Assembly: GCA_963722295.1 (NCBI GenBank)
Contig: CAVRLB010000001.1
Span: forward strand, 62,001-126,000
Reading direction: 5' to 3'
Source: Brooklawnia sp032229645
GTDB taxonomy: Bacteria > Actinomycetota > Actinomycetes > Propionibacteriales > Propionibacteriaceae
Length of the DNA stretch: 64,000 nucleotides
Part shown: positions 25,097 through 34,029 of the stretch, one piece after another
How positions within the stretch are numbered: the stretch's first letter is position 1
How the letters are laid out: every line of letters begins with the position of its first letter
The notes under the pieces: model-generated
What the model saw: the letters and a program-made list of their open reading frames with translations, nothing else
The model's database searches: none
Told to the model about the DNA's origin: nothing
Position numbers and translations under genes: made by a program

Positions 25097-26239
25097 ATGC
25101 CGATCCAGCCCTCCACCGAACTGGGCAAGATAGCTCACGGTGGCCATTGTGTCGCCCACCTCGATGGGCGGGTGGTTTTCGTCCGCCACGGTATCCCCGG
25201 CGAACAGGTGCGGGTGCGTATCATCGACGACTCGAAGCCGCGGTTCTGGTGGGGCGAGGTTGCCGAGGTGCTGGAGCCCAGCACCGACCGGGTGACCCCG
25301 CCATGCCCGGTGGCCGGCCGCTGCGGCGGTTGCGACTTCCAGCACATCTCGATCGCGCGGCAACGCGAGTTGAAGGCTCAGGTGATCGCCGAGCAATTGC
25401 AGCGACTGGCCGGCCTGGACGTCGACGTAACGGTACAGCCGATGACTGGGGACGACCAGGGCCTCGGCTGGCGGACCCGCATGCGTTATCTCGTCCGCGA
25501 TCATCGGGTGGGCTTGCGTGCCTGGCGGTCGGACGAGCTTGTCGAGCTGCCCTCCGGCGGCTGCCGGATCGCTCACCCCGGCGGGCCGACCGATCTGCTC
25601 GCACTTGCGACACGTGACGGCGATCTGCAGGTCGTGGTGGCGGACGACGGCTGCACGGTTCTCGGACCGGACGGTAAGGTGCTGGCAGGTAGCGAGATCG
25701 TCACCCAGCACGTGCGTGGACGAGCTTTCCGGGTGCGCGCCGACGGCTTCTGGCAAGTGCATCCGGACGCAGCAGAGGTACTGACAGCCGCCGTGCTGGA
25801 AGGCCTGGCGCCGAAGGCGGGGGAGCGGGTCGTCGATCTCTATTGCGGTTGCGGCCTCTTCGCCGGAGCGCTGGTGGACGCCGGTTGCCGCGTGACAGGT
25901 ATCGAGGCGAGTCGGTCGGCCATTGAACTGGCCAGGCAGAATGTGCCGCAAGCCAGGTTTTTCGCCACCCGCATGGAACAGGCTGGCTCTCGGCTGCCGG
26001 AGACCGCCGATCTGATCGTCCTGGATCCGCCGCGAACAGGTGCCGGTGCCGGTGTGGTCAAGCGGCTCGCGCAGCTGGACGCTCGGGCCATCGCCTATGT
26101 AGCGTGCGATCCGGCTGCCCTTGCCCGCGACCTGGCCACCTTCGCCAAGCTCGGCTACCAGCTCGACTCGTTGCGGGCATTCGATCTGTTCCCGATGACC
26201 CATCACGTGGAGTGCGTGGCCATCCTGCGGCCTGCCTGA
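25097..26239 (+). CDS. Class I SAM-dependent RNA (uracil-5-)-methyltransferase, TrmA/RlmD type
   Basis: 380 residues. An N-terminal TRAM-like beta barrel (about 8-60, HGGHCVAHLDGRVVFVRHGIPGE) is followed by the iron-sulfur cysteines CPVAGRCGGC and a fourth Cys in PSGGCRIAHPG. The SAM-binding motif VVDLYCGCGLFAGAL, VLDPPRTGAG and the catalytic cysteine in YVACDPAALARDL complete the family pattern. Such enzymes make 5-methyluridine in 23S rRNA or tRNA; which base is modified is not evident. GAAGGAGA before the ATG supports the start. Converges on the repeat cluster and the aldehyde dehydrogenase gene. Confidence 0.9.
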   Translation: MPIQPSTELGKIAHGGHCVAHLDGRVVFVRHGIPGEQVRVRIIDDSKPRFWWGEVAEVLEPSTDRVTPPCPVAGRCGGCDFQHISIARQRELKAQVIAEQLQRLAGLDVDVTVQPMTGDDQGLGWRTRMRYLVRDHRVGLRAWRSDELVELPSGGCRIAHPGGPTDLLALATRDGDLQVVVADDGCTVLGPDGKVLAGSEIVTQHVRGRAFRVRADGFWQVHPDAAEVLTAAVLEGLAPKAGERVVDLYCGCGLFAGALVDAGCRVTGIEASRSAIELARQNVPQARFFATRMEQAGSRLPETADLIVLDPPRTGAGAGVVKRLAQLDARAIAYVACDPAALARDLATFAKLGYQLDSLRAFDLFPMTHHVECVAILRPA

Positions 26240-26271
26240 GCGGGGTTTGGGCGCATCGCGCCTGAATTGGG

Positions 26272-26371
26272 CGCAGCGGCTGTTGAAATGCTCGGCCCAT
26301 TCTGCAACGGCTACCGATAGTCGCAGCGGCTGTTCAAATGCTCGGCCCATTCTGCAACGGCTACCGAGAGT
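26272..26371 (+). repeat. Two 50-bp tandem direct repeats
   Basis: Copies at 26272-26321 and 26322-26371, differing at only two positions (26285 versus 26335, and 26318 versus 26368). Each contains AGCGGCTGTT and GCAACGGCTACCGA, related to the shorter motifs that follow. Confidence 0.85.
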
Positions 26372-26376
26372 CACGT

Positions 26377-26502
26377 CCGCTACCGGAATTCCGGTAGCCA
26401 GCGCGATTTCCGGTGGCGGCTGAGAAGACAGTGTGCATTTCGGCAGCCGCTACCGTTGAGCAGCCGCTACCGTACGTCTGTCGCTACCGTCCGGCAGCCG
26501 CT
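26377..26502 (+). repeat. Cluster of GCAGCCGCTACCGT-type short repeats with a 20-bp palindrome
   Basis: A perfect 20-bp palindrome GCTACCGGAATTCCGGTAGC lies at 26379-26398. Two identical 14-mers GCAGCCGCTACCGT follow at 26443-26456 and 26460-26473, then a shorter CGCTACCGT at 26482 and GCAGCCGCT at 26494. All sit between two convergent genes, so transcription termination or a small palindromic repeat element are the main candidates. Confidence 0.7.
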
Positions 26503-26510
26503 GTGACCAC

Positions 26511-27977
26511 CTACCTGGGGACGGCGTAGTACTTGGTCTCAAGGAACTCCTCAATGCCCACTTCGGCGCCCTCACGGCCCAGACCGGACATCTTGACGCC
26601 GCCGAAGGGCGCGGCTGCGTCCGAGATCAGGCCGGTGTTGATACCGACCATGCCGGACTCGATGCCTTCACCGAACTTCATGGCATGCGCAACATCGGCC
26701 GAGAAGATATAGGACGCGAGACCGAAGTCGGTGTCGTTGGCCATCGTCAGCGCCTCGTCCTGGGTCGCGAAGCTGATCACCGGGGCGAACGGGCCGAAGA
26801 TCTCCTCACGGTGGATCCGGGCGTCCGGAGTGATTCCGCTAATGACGGTGGGCTCCATGAAATAGCCGGGGCGGTCTATGACGTTGCCGCCGGTCGCAAC
26901 CTTTCCCCCCTTGTCAATGGCGTCCTGCACCAATTCCATGACGGTATTGCGCTGCGTGGCATCGATCAGCGGACCGGTGGTCACGCCGTCCTCAAGGCCA
27001 TAGCCAACGGTGAGCGCCGACATCCGCTCGGCGAACCGCCGGGTGAACTCGTCGACGATCGACTCGTGCACCAGTAGTCGGTTGCTGGCGATGCAGGACT
27101 CGCCGACGTTGCGCATCTTGGCGTCCATCGCGCCCTGTACGGCGACCTCCAGGTCGGCATCGGGCAGCACGATCAGCGGGGCGTTGCCGCCTAGCTCCAT
27201 GGAGGTGCGCAGTACCCGGTTCGCGGCCTGCTGAAGCAGTCCCACGCCCACCTCGGTGGAGCCGGTGAAGGTGATCTTGCGCAGTCGCGGGTCGTTGATC
27301 AGCGGGGTGGTGGTCGCTCCTGAACGGCTGGTGGTGTACACATTCACCACACCTGCAGGCACACCGGCCTCCTGCAGCACAGTGGCCAGCAGGGTGGTGG
27401 TCAGGGGGGTCAGCTTGGCGGGCTTGAGGACGACCGTGCAGCCGGCGGCGAGTGCCGGAGCCATCTTGCGAGTCAGCATGGCCAGCGGGAAGTTCCACGG
27501 CGCGATCGCCAGCACCGGACCGACCGGCACCTTGTCGGTGATGATCCGTCGCCCGGACGAGGGCGCGATGCCGTTGCTCCCGTTGATCCGGCAGGCCTGC
27601 TCTGAGAACCAGCGCACGTACTCGTTGCCGTAGGCGACTTCGCCCAGGGCCTCGGCGTACGACTTGCCCATTTCCATGGTGATCAGAGCGGCGAAGAGTT
27701 CCTTCTTCTCCGCGATCAGGGTGAAGATCCGGCGCAGGATCTCGGCGCGGTCGCGGGGGTTGGAGGCCGCCCAGCCGGCTGCGGCATCGCTCGCCGCGTC
27801 GAGCGCCTGCATGGCCTGCTCGGGCGTGGCGTCGGCCACCTCGGCAAATGCCTGACCGGTGGCGGGGTTCTCGACTGGGATGGTCTTGGCGGTCGCTACC
27901 CACTCGCCACCGATGAACAAGCCCTTGGGAAGTGCCTCAAGAACCCGCTGCTCAAGCTGTTCGGTACGTTCTGACAT
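26511..27977 (-). CDS. NAD(P)-dependent aldehyde dehydrogenase, succinate-semialdehyde dehydrogenase type
   Basis: 488 residues from the ATG at 27977, which has AGGAG eight bases upstream; the longer frame is not needed. Family motifs in order: VGPVLAIAPWNFPLAM, the nucleotide-binding FTGSTEVGVGLL, the general base Glu in MELGGNAPLIV, and the catalytic Cys in NVGESCIASNR. The overall sequence resembles GabD-like enzymes that oxidise succinate semialdehyde, although the group also handles other short aldehydes. It follows the SDR gene on the same strand, 49 bases on, and both face away from the E1-E2 operon, so it probably oxidises an aldehyde in that pathway. Confidence 0.85.
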   Translation of the reverse strand: MSERTEQLEQRVLEALPKGLFIGGEWVATAKTIPVENPATGQAFAEVADATPEQAMQALDAASDAAAGWAASNPRDRAEILRRIFTLIAEKKELFAALITMEMGKSYAEALGEVAYGNEYVRWFSEQACRINGSNGIAPSSGRRIITDKVPVGPVLAIAPWNFPLAMLTRKMAPALAAGCTVVLKPAKLTPLTTTLLATVLQEAGVPAGVVNVYTTSRSGATTTPLINDPRLRKITFTGSTEVGVGLLQQAANRVLRTSMELGGNAPLIVLPDADLEVAVQGAMDAKMRNVGESCIASNRLLVHESIVDEFTRRFAERMSALTVGYGLEDGVTTGPLIDATQRNTVMELVQDAIDKGGKVATGGNVIDRPGYFMEPTVISGITPDARIHREEIFGPFAPVISFATQDEALTMANDTDFGLASYIFSADVAHAMKFGEGIESGMVGINTGLISDAAAPFGGVKMSGLGREGAEVGIEEFLETKYYAVPR

Positions 27978-28026
27978 GTTGTGATCTCCTGGTGATCGAT
28001 CCGGGAAGTGAGGATTGACAGCCGGT

Positions 28027-28776
28027 CTAGCCGGCCATGTAGTGACCGCCGTTGATCGGGACGATCGCCCCGTTGACGAAGCTGGAGGCCTCCGAACAGA
28101 GGAATGCGATGACCGAGGCGACCTCTTCGGGGCGGCCGTTGCGTCCGAGTGGAGTCTCCCCGGCAAGCACATCGCCCTTCTCCGCGAAGGTCTCGGCGTT
28201 CATTCGCGTGTCGATGAACCCGGGAGCGACGATGTTCACGCGGATCTGGCGGCGTCCGACCTCCCCGACGATGCTGCGGGCGAGGCCGACGATGGCGGCT
28301 TTCGATGTCGCATAGGCCGCCTTTCCCGGGCTGCCCCGACGTCCGGCGTCGGACGAGAAGAGCACCACCGAACCGCCATCGGCCATCAGTGGCAGCAGTT
28401 CGCGATTCAGCTGGAAGACCGCGCGCACGTTGATGTTCATCACGCGATCCCAATGCTCGTCGGGCATCTCATCGATCGGGTCCCGTCCGATGATCCCTGC
28501 GGCCGGCACCAGAAGGTCGAGCCCCGCCATCGTCGAGCGCACGAACGCGCCCAGCTCATGCACCTTCTCGACGTTGGTGAGGTCGGCGGCGAAGATCTCC
28601 ACCTGCTCCGCGCCTGACTTGCGGCACTGTTCGGCGGTGATGGCGAGCTTGTCCTGATCGAGGTCGACCAGCACCAGCCGGGCACCTTCGGCCGCCAGCA
28701 GATGCGCTGTGGCGCGTGCGATGCCATTCGCTGCACCGGTGATCACAGCGCGCCGATGCTCCAGATCCCACTTCAT
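28027..28776 (-). CDS. SDR family oxidoreductase
   Basis: 249 residues, classical short-chain dehydrogenase. The cofactor motif is TGAANGIA near residue 14, with an acidic VDLDQ after strand beta2 that favours NAD(H); then PAAG, the catalytic Ser in VVLFSSDAG, and Tyr-x-x-x-Lys as YATSK. The C-terminus VNGAIVPINGGHYMAG is typical. Substrate unknown; 3-hydroxyacyl, diol or keto-alcohol reductases all look like this. AAGGAGG upstream of the ATG at 28776 fits the start. Upstream of the aldehyde dehydrogenase gene and divergent from the E1 gene, sharing a 164-base promoter region. Confidence 0.85.
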   Translation of the reverse strand: MKWDLEHRRAVITGAANGIARATAHLLAAEGARLVLVDLDQDKLAITAEQCRKSGAEQVEIFAADLTNVEKVHELGAFVRSTMAGLDLLVPAAGIIGRDPIDEMPDEHWDRVMNINVRAVFQLNRELLPLMADGGSVVLFSSDAGRRGSPGKAAYATSKAAIVGLARSIVGEVGRRQIRVNIVAPGFIDTRMNAETFAEKGDVLAGETPLGRNGRPEEVASVIAFLCSEASSFVNGAIVPINGGHYMAG

Positions 28777-28846
28777 CTCTTAAAGGCCTCCTTGCCCGCG
28801 GATGTATCCAGCTTAGACGCAGGTTCCCCGTCTTGGCCAGATCCTA

Positions 28847-28876
28847 TTGCCAAGAATCCGCATAATTGGATACAAT
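28847..28876 (+). promoter_or_regulatory. Promoter for the E1-E2 operon with a GntR-like operator
   Basis: TTGCCA (28847-28852), 18 bases, TACAAT (28871-28876). The -10 lies within ATTGGATACAAT, a near-palindrome of the kind bound by FadR/FCD-type GntR proteins. Its octamer TGGATACA (28867-28874) recurs inverted as TGTATCCA at 28803-28810. The GntR gene at the end of the operon is the natural candidate. Confidence 0.55.
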
Positions 28877-28940
28877 CGCGGCATCTAGTTGGAGTGCGCG
28901 CAACTGACGGGCGCAACCACTCAGAACACCGGAGAGGTCC

Positions 28941-31151
28941 ATGACTCACGAAGAAGTGCTCGTTCCATCCGTTCCGTGGAAGCAGATCAGTACCACCCAG
29001 GCCGACTGGGATGCAGCAGATCCCCAGCTCCTGCGGGCAATGCTCGTCCAGATGCAGATCATCCGCTCCTTCGAGGAGGTCGCGCTGAAGCTCGCCTCCG
29101 AGGGCGCTCTGCACGGCCCCGCGCATTCCAGCATCGGCCAGGAGGGTGGCGCAGTTGGATCCATCATCGGCCTGCGCCCGACCGACGGCGTTAACGGAAC
29201 CCACCGCGGTCACCACCAGTTCCTGGCGAAGGGTCTGAACTATCTGCGCGGCACGGCTTTTGATCCCGCCAACCCGATCGACGATGAGATCCACGCATTC
29301 GTCAAGAAGACACTGGCCGAGATCCTGGGGCTCGATCAGGGCTTCAGCCACGGCCGCGGCGGCTCGATGCACCTGCAGTGGCGAGAAGCCGGCAACCTGG
29401 GTACCAACGCCATCGTCGGCGGTGGCGTCCCGCTGGCCAACGGCTCAGCGTTCTGTCAGAAGTACACCCAGGCCGAGCGGCCGCAAGACGGCGGGTCAGA
29501 TGTGACCGTCACCTACTTCGGCGATGGTGCGTCCAATATCGGTTCGACGCTGGAGACCATGAACCTGGCCTCCGCCTGGCATCTGCCGCTCTGCTTCTTC
29601 ATCGAGAACAACATGTATGCGGTCTCGACCAACGTCTTCGAGGCGACGAACGAGCCCAGGCTGTCGGCTCGGGCGTCCGGCTTCGGTATGCCGGCCTGGC
29701 GCGTCGACGGTATGGATCCACTGGCGGTCTACCTGACCATGCAGCAGGCCGCCGAATTCATGCGCCAGGGCAAGGGCGCCGTGGTCGTGGAGGCCGAGGT
29801 CTACCGCTACTTCCATCAGAACGGGTCCTTCCCGGGCAGCGCCTTCGGTTATCGCAGCAAGGAGGAGGAGTCCGAGTGGCGTCAGCGCGATGCCATTCAG
29901 CGCGTCGCTCGCGAGCTCATCTCGCGCGGCAATCTCACCCAGGAGGTCGTCGACCAGATGGTCGAGACCATTGATGAGGTGATGGCAGGCCTGATGGACG
30001 AGTTTACCCAGGCCGATCCGGAGTCGAAGCGGCCCAAGAAGCGCATCCGCCCCGAGCTGTGGCCCGATCCGTCGTTCGTCGACTACGGCATCCGCGGAGA
30101 TGCCTCCGAACTCGAGTCCTGGAAGGCGCTCGAGGATGATCAGGTCACCGCTTGGCGGGAGGTGAAGTTCGCCGATGCGGCTGCCGACGTGATGGAGCGC
30201 CGCATGCAGACCGACTCGCGCTATGTCACCATGGGCGAGGATGTGCACAACCTCAAGGGCGGCACCAACGGCGTTACCCGCGGATTGAAGGCCGAGTTCG
30301 GCGATCGCATCATGGGCACACCGATCAGCGAGAACGGATTCGCAGGGCTGGCCGGTGGCATCGCCATGGACGGCCGCTATCGTCCGGTCATCGAGTTCAT
30401 GTATTCCGACTTCATGTGGGTGGCCGCCGACCAGGTCTTCAACCAGATCGGCAAGGCCCGACACATGTTCGGTGGCGACCACCCGATGCCGCTGGTGCTG
30501 CGTTCCAAGTGCGCGATGGGTGCCGGCTACGGCTCCCAGCACTCGATGGATCCGGCCGGCGTCTATGCCGCGCACCCGGGCTGGCGGATCGCCGCTCCGT
30601 CGAACGCGTTCGACTATGTGGGTCTGATGAACGCCGCGCTGGCGCTCGAGGATCCCGTCATGGTTATCGAGCATGTCGATCTCTACGAGAAGGCGGACCG
30701 GGTTCCCGAGGGTGATCTCGACTTCATCATTCCACCGGGCGTCGCGAAGGTCCGGCGGCCAGGCAGCGAGCTGACCATTATCGCCTACCTGAACATGGTC
30801 GAGCTGTCCCTGAACGCGGTCGAGGCCACCGGCATCGATGCGGAGGTGATCGATCTGCGCTGGCTCGACACGGCATCGATGGACTGGCAGACCATCGGCG
30901 AGTCGATCAAGAAGACGAACAACGTGCTGTTGGTCGAGCAGGGTTCGCCTGGTCCGGGCTACACCAGCCGGATCGCCACCGAAATCACCGAACGCTTCTT
31001 CGACTACCTGGATCAGCCGGTGCAGCGGGTCTTTGGCTCGCAGTCAACTCCGACGATCTCGAAGGCACTGGAGCGTGCCGCGCTCGCTTACGAGCCCGAG
31101 ATCGAGGCCGGTATCGCCCGCGTCCGCCGCAACCTGGGCCAGCAGGCCTGA
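28941..31151 (+). CDS. 2-oxo acid / acetoin dehydrogenase E1, fused alpha and beta subunits
   Basis: 736 residues. Alpha part (about 20-350): HGPAHSSIGQEG, HRGHHQFLAKG, GHGRGGSMH-like SHGRGGSMH, and the thiamine diphosphate motif GDGASN from residue 194 to the IENN block. A charged linker (about 350-400) leads to the beta part (about 405-730): YVTMGEDV, GTPISENGFAGLAGGIAM, FNQIGKARHMFGG and PSNAFDYVG. Such E1 proteins decarboxylate a 2-oxo acid or acetoin and pass the acyl group to E2. Fusion of both chains is uncommon compared with separate AcoA/AcoB or PdhA/PdhB. E2 follows 17 bases on; no E3 gene is present, so a shared lipoamide dehydrogenase must serve. Substrate not certain. Confidence 0.88.
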   Translation: MTHEEVLVPSVPWKQISTTQADWDAADPQLLRAMLVQMQIIRSFEEVALKLASEGALHGPAHSSIGQEGGAVGSIIGLRPTDGVNGTHRGHHQFLAKGLNYLRGTAFDPANPIDDEIHAFVKKTLAEILGLDQGFSHGRGGSMHLQWREAGNLGTNAIVGGGVPLANGSAFCQKYTQAERPQDGGSDVTVTYFGDGASNIGSTLETMNLASAWHLPLCFFIENNMYAVSTNVFEATNEPRLSARASGFGMPAWRVDGMDPLAVYLTMQQAAEFMRQGKGAVVVEAEVYRYFHQNGSFPGSAFGYRSKEEESEWRQRDAIQRVARELISRGNLTQEVVDQMVETIDEVMAGLMDEFTQADPESKRPKKRIRPELWPDPSFVDYGIRGDASELESWKALEDDQVTAWREVKFADAAADVMERRMQTDSRYVTMGEDVHNLKGGTNGVTRGLKAEFGDRIMGTPISENGFAGLAGGIAMDGRYRPVIEFMYSDFMWVAADQVFNQIGKARHMFGGDHPMPLVLRSKCAMGAGYGSQHSMDPAGVYAAHPGWRIAAPSNAFDYVGLMNAALALEDPVMVIEHVDLYEKADRVPEGDLDFIIPPGVAKVRRPGSELTIIAYLNMVELSLNAVEATGIDAEVIDLRWLDTASMDWQTIGESIKKTNNVLLVEQGSPGPGYTSRIATEITERFFDYLDQPVQRVFGSQSTPTISKALERAALAYEPEIEAGIARVRRNLGQQA

Positions 31152-31168
31152 GGGGAGATAGCTGAATC

Positions 31169-32491
31169 ATGGCTACCGTTGTTTTAATGCCGGCCGTGGT
31201 GGCCGACGCCGAGGATGCCGTGCTCACCGCATGGCTGGTCTCCGAAGGCGATCAGGTCGTCAAAGGCCAGGAACTCGCGGAGATCGAGACCGACAAGGCG
31301 AACGTCGAGGTCGAGGCCGAAACCAAAGGCACGGTCGGACGCCTCATCGGTGCTGCGGGCGACAGGATCGCCGTCGGCGCGCCGATCGCGGTGCTGCTGG
31401 CGGCTGGGGAGGACGCGTCGGCCATCGCCGATGCGTTGGGCGAACAGCTGCCTGCCGCGACTGCTGCTCCTTCTGCGGAGCCCGCGCCTGTACCCACTGC
31501 GGTGGCACAGTCGGCTCCCGCCGTGCAGCCTGCGGTACGTCAGCCGGGTGAGCGGGTCTTCGCTTCGCCGCTGGCCCGGCGGATCGCGGCCGATCATGGT
31601 CTCGACATCGCGCAGATTCCCGGACGAGGACCTCGCGGACGAGTACTCCGTGCCGATGTGGAAGCCGCCTTCGCCGCTCAGTCGGCTGCTCCGGCGGTCG
31701 CAACGCCGGCCGGCCCCGTCCTGCAGCGCACTTCCGCAGCACCGTCGGCCGCCGACGCGCCGCGTCGCGCCGAGACCGTCTCCAGCGAGCCCGCTCCCGA
31801 AGCCGGCGGTGCCTACCAGGACATCCCGTTAACCGGAATGCGCCGGGCGATCGCGCGGCGGCTGAGCGAATCCAAGGCCACCATTCCGCACTGGTATGTC
31901 ACGGTGGACGCCCGATTGGACGCCCTGCTGGCCTACCGCAAGCAGCTCAACGAGGCCAGCCTAGTCAAGATCAGCGTGAACGATCTGCTGGTCAAGGCGA
32001 TCGCGGCCACCTTGCAGGCAGTGCCCGAGGCCAATGCAGTCTGGAACGGCGATTCGATCCGCCGGTACTCGACCGTCGACATCTCGGTCGCGGTCTCCAC
32101 ACCGACCGGCCTGGTCACCCCGGTGGTCCGCGGTGTGGAAAAGCTCGGTATGAGCGCACTGGCGGCGGCTACCAAGGATCTCATCGAGCGCGGGCGCGAC
32201 GGCAAGCTCAAGCAGAAGGAGATCGACGGCGGCTCGTTCTCGATCAGCAATCTGGGCATGTATGGGGTGCGTGACTTCTGCGCCATCATCAATCCACCGC
32301 AGTCGGCGATTCTGGCGGTCGGGGCGGCGGAGCCGCGTCCGGTGGCCAACGGCGACGGCGAACTCAGCATCGCCACGGTGATGACGATGACGCTGTCGAG
32401 CGATCATCGGGTGATCGACGGCTCTCTGGCGGCAGAGTTCATGCAGGCACTCAAGGCCCGCCTCGAGAACCCTGTGCTGCTGGCGTTGTGA
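31169..32491 (+). CDS. 2-oxo acid dehydrogenase E2, dihydrolipoamide acyltransferase
   Basis: 440 residues. One lipoyl domain (1-~78) with the lipoylated lysine Lys43 in IETDKANVE; an Ala/Pro-rich linker; a peripheral subunit-binding domain (about 128-165, FASPLARRIAADHGLD); a second flexible linker; and a catalytic domain (about 215-440) with RRAIARRLSESKATIPHW and the active-site His413 in DHRVIDG. It transfers the acyl group from E1 to coenzyme A in the multi-enzyme complex. GGGGAG precedes the ATG. The start VLMPAVVADAEDAVL is slightly unlike pyruvate dehydrogenase E2 and similar to acetoin or branched-chain types. Confidence 0.9.
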   Translation: MATVVLMPAVVADAEDAVLTAWLVSEGDQVVKGQELAEIETDKANVEVEAETKGTVGRLIGAAGDRIAVGAPIAVLLAAGEDASAIADALGEQLPAATAAPSAEPAPVPTAVAQSAPAVQPAVRQPGERVFASPLARRIAADHGLDIAQIPGRGPRGRVLRADVEAAFAAQSAAPAVATPAGPVLQRTSAAPSAADAPRRAETVSSEPAPEAGGAYQDIPLTGMRRAIARRLSESKATIPHWYVTVDARLDALLAYRKQLNEASLVKISVNDLLVKAIAATLQAVPEANAVWNGDSIRRYSTVDISVAVSTPTGLVTPVVRGVEKLGMSALAAATKDLIERGRDGKLKQKEIDGGSFSISNLGMYGVRDFCAIINPPQSAILAVGAAEPRPVANGDGELSIATVMTMTLSSDHRVIDGSLAAEFMQALKARLENPVLLAL

Positions 32492-32503
32492 GGGAGGACT
32501 GCC

Positions 32504-33502
32504 ATGAAGGCGGTTGTGAAGTATGCTGCCGGCGCTGAACACGTGGAGCTCCGGAGCCTCCCGGAGCCCACGTCCGCTCCGGGCCAGGCGTTGCTCGAGG
32601 TGATCTATACCGGCGTCTGCGGCACCGATCTGCATGTGATGCGCGACGAATACAAGGTCGATCCGCCGGTGGTGATGGGGCACGAGGTGCTCGGGCGGGT
32701 AATTGAGACCGGCTCACTAGATGATGCCCCATGGGTCGGCAAACGGGTGGTCGTCGAGACCTTCTTCCGCTGCTGCGAGCGCTGCGAGATGTGCCGGGCC
32801 GGGCGCCGGAATATGTGCGAGCAACGAGAATCCATCGGATCATTCCGCGATGGCGGATTCGCCGAGAAGCTCGTCGTCCCGGTGCTGAATCTGCATGAGG
32901 TGCCTGAAGGCATCCCGGACGAGATCGCCGCGCTGGCCGAACCGCTGTCATGCACCTGCCACGCGCTTGTGCTGCGCAGCACGATCAAGGCCGGGCAGCG
33001 GGTCTTGGTCACCGGACCCGGCCCGATGGGCTATCTCGCTGCGCAGGTGAGCAAGGCCAGCGGTGCTGAGGTCACGTTGGCAGGCATCGCCTCTGATGCT
33101 GAGAAGCTGGCCGGCCTCGCGTCCGAGGGCATCACCACGACCATCGATACTCCTGCCGAGATGGCCTTCGACGTCGCCATCGACTGCTCGGGGGTGGCCG
33201 CGGGTGCGTCCAATGCGATGAGGGCCGTGAAGCGTGGTGGTGCGTACATCCAGGTCGGCATTTTCGGGCGCGATGTCAGCGTCCCGTTGGACGTGCTCAT
33301 TCTGCGCGAGCTGACCATGACGGCAGGGTTCTCGCATTCGCCCAGGGCGTGGGACCTGGCAGTGGATCTGATGGCCAGTGGCAAGCTCGACCTAGCCCCG
33401 TGCATCGGCCCGATCTTTCCTATCGAACGATGGGCAGACGCGTTGGCTGCTATCAGCGATGGCGGGACCATGAAAGTACTGATCGACCCGAGGAGCCGAT
33501 GA
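32504..33502 (+). CDS. Zinc-binding MDR dehydrogenase (polyol / threonine dehydrogenase-like)
   Basis: 332 residues. The catalytic zinc region is GVCGTDLHVMRDEY and GHEVLG, with structural cysteines in CCERCEMCRAGRRNMC; the Rossmann motif is VTGPGPMGYLAAQ. The pattern is that of the sorbitol, butanediol or threonine dehydrogenase branch. It could make the keto-compound on which the E1 complex acts, for example acetoin from 2,3-butanediol; this is inference from the neighbours. Starts 13 bases after E2, with GAGGGAGG upstream, and overlaps the VOC gene. Confidence 0.82.
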   Translation: MKAVVKYAAGAEHVELRSLPEPTSAPGQALLEVIYTGVCGTDLHVMRDEYKVDPPVVMGHEVLGRVIETGSLDDAPWVGKRVVVETFFRCCERCEMCRAGRRNMCEQRESIGSFRDGGFAEKLVVPVLNLHEVPEGIPDEIAALAEPLSCTCHALVLRSTIKAGQRVLVTGPGPMGYLAAQVSKASGAEVTLAGIASDAEKLAGLASEGITTTIDTPAEMAFDVAIDCSGVAAGASNAMRAVKRGGAYIQVGIFGRDVSVPLDVLILRELTMTAGFSHSPRAWDLAVDLMASGKLDLAPCIGPIFPIERWADALAAISDGGTMKVLIDPRSR

Positions 33503-34026
33503 TGGCGATTCCAGGACTTCGCGGCACCGACCATGTGGGGTTCACCGTCCCTGATCTCGAGCAGGCACATGACTTCTTCGTCGATGTGCTCGGCTGCGAG
33601 TTCTTCTTCGAACTCGGTCCCTTCGAATCCGCCGGCGGCACCTGGATGTCGGAGCATGTCAATGTGGACGACCGGGCGCGTTTCCGCAACAGGCATTACC
33701 GGCTCGGGCACGGTTCGAATTTCGAGATCTTCGAATATGAGCTTGAGGGACAGAATACCCGGCAGCCGCCCAACAGCGATGTTGGAGGTTTCCATCTGGC
33801 GTTCTATGTGGACGATCTGGACGCGGCCGTTGACTACCTGAGGTCGCACGGGGTTCGGGTGTTGGGGGAACCCACCGCGAGCAGCGGCGCCAATCTGGGC
33901 CAACGCTGGGTCTACTTCCTCTCCCCGTGGGGTATGCAGTTCGAGATGCTGAGCTTCCCGGACGGCAAGGCATATCAGGAAGGGCGCTCGCGGTTGCTGT
34001 GGAGCCCGGTCCACCCGCAGGATTGA
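33499..34026 (+). CDS. VOC (glyoxalase/bleomycin resistance) superfamily protein
   Basis: 175 residues from ATG at 33499 (a second ATG follows directly), which overlaps the stop of the dehydrogenase as ATGA; AGGAG lies just upstream. Two beta-alpha-beta-beta-beta modules begin at TDHVGFTVPDLEQAHDFFVDVLG and GFHLAFYVDDLDAAVDYLRSHG; possible metal ligands are the first His, the Glu of FEIFEYE, the second His and the Glu of MQFEMLSFP. VOC proteins are isomerases, epimerases, lyases or dioxygenases, so the reaction is open. Fourth gene of the operon. Confidence 0.8.
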   Translation: MMAIPGLRGTDHVGFTVPDLEQAHDFFVDVLGCEFFFELGPFESAGGTWMSEHVNVDDRARFRNRHYRLGHGSNFEIFEYELEGQNTRQPPNSDVGGFHLAFYVDDLDAAVDYLRSHGVRVLGEPTASSGANLGQRWVYFLSPWGMQFEMLSFPDGKAYQEGRSRLLWSPVHPQD

Positions 34027-34029
34027 CCG

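Noticed and set aside
26272..26502. CRISPR array
   Set aside because: Repeats are tandem or irregularly spaced, without unique spacers of constant length, and no cas genes are present.
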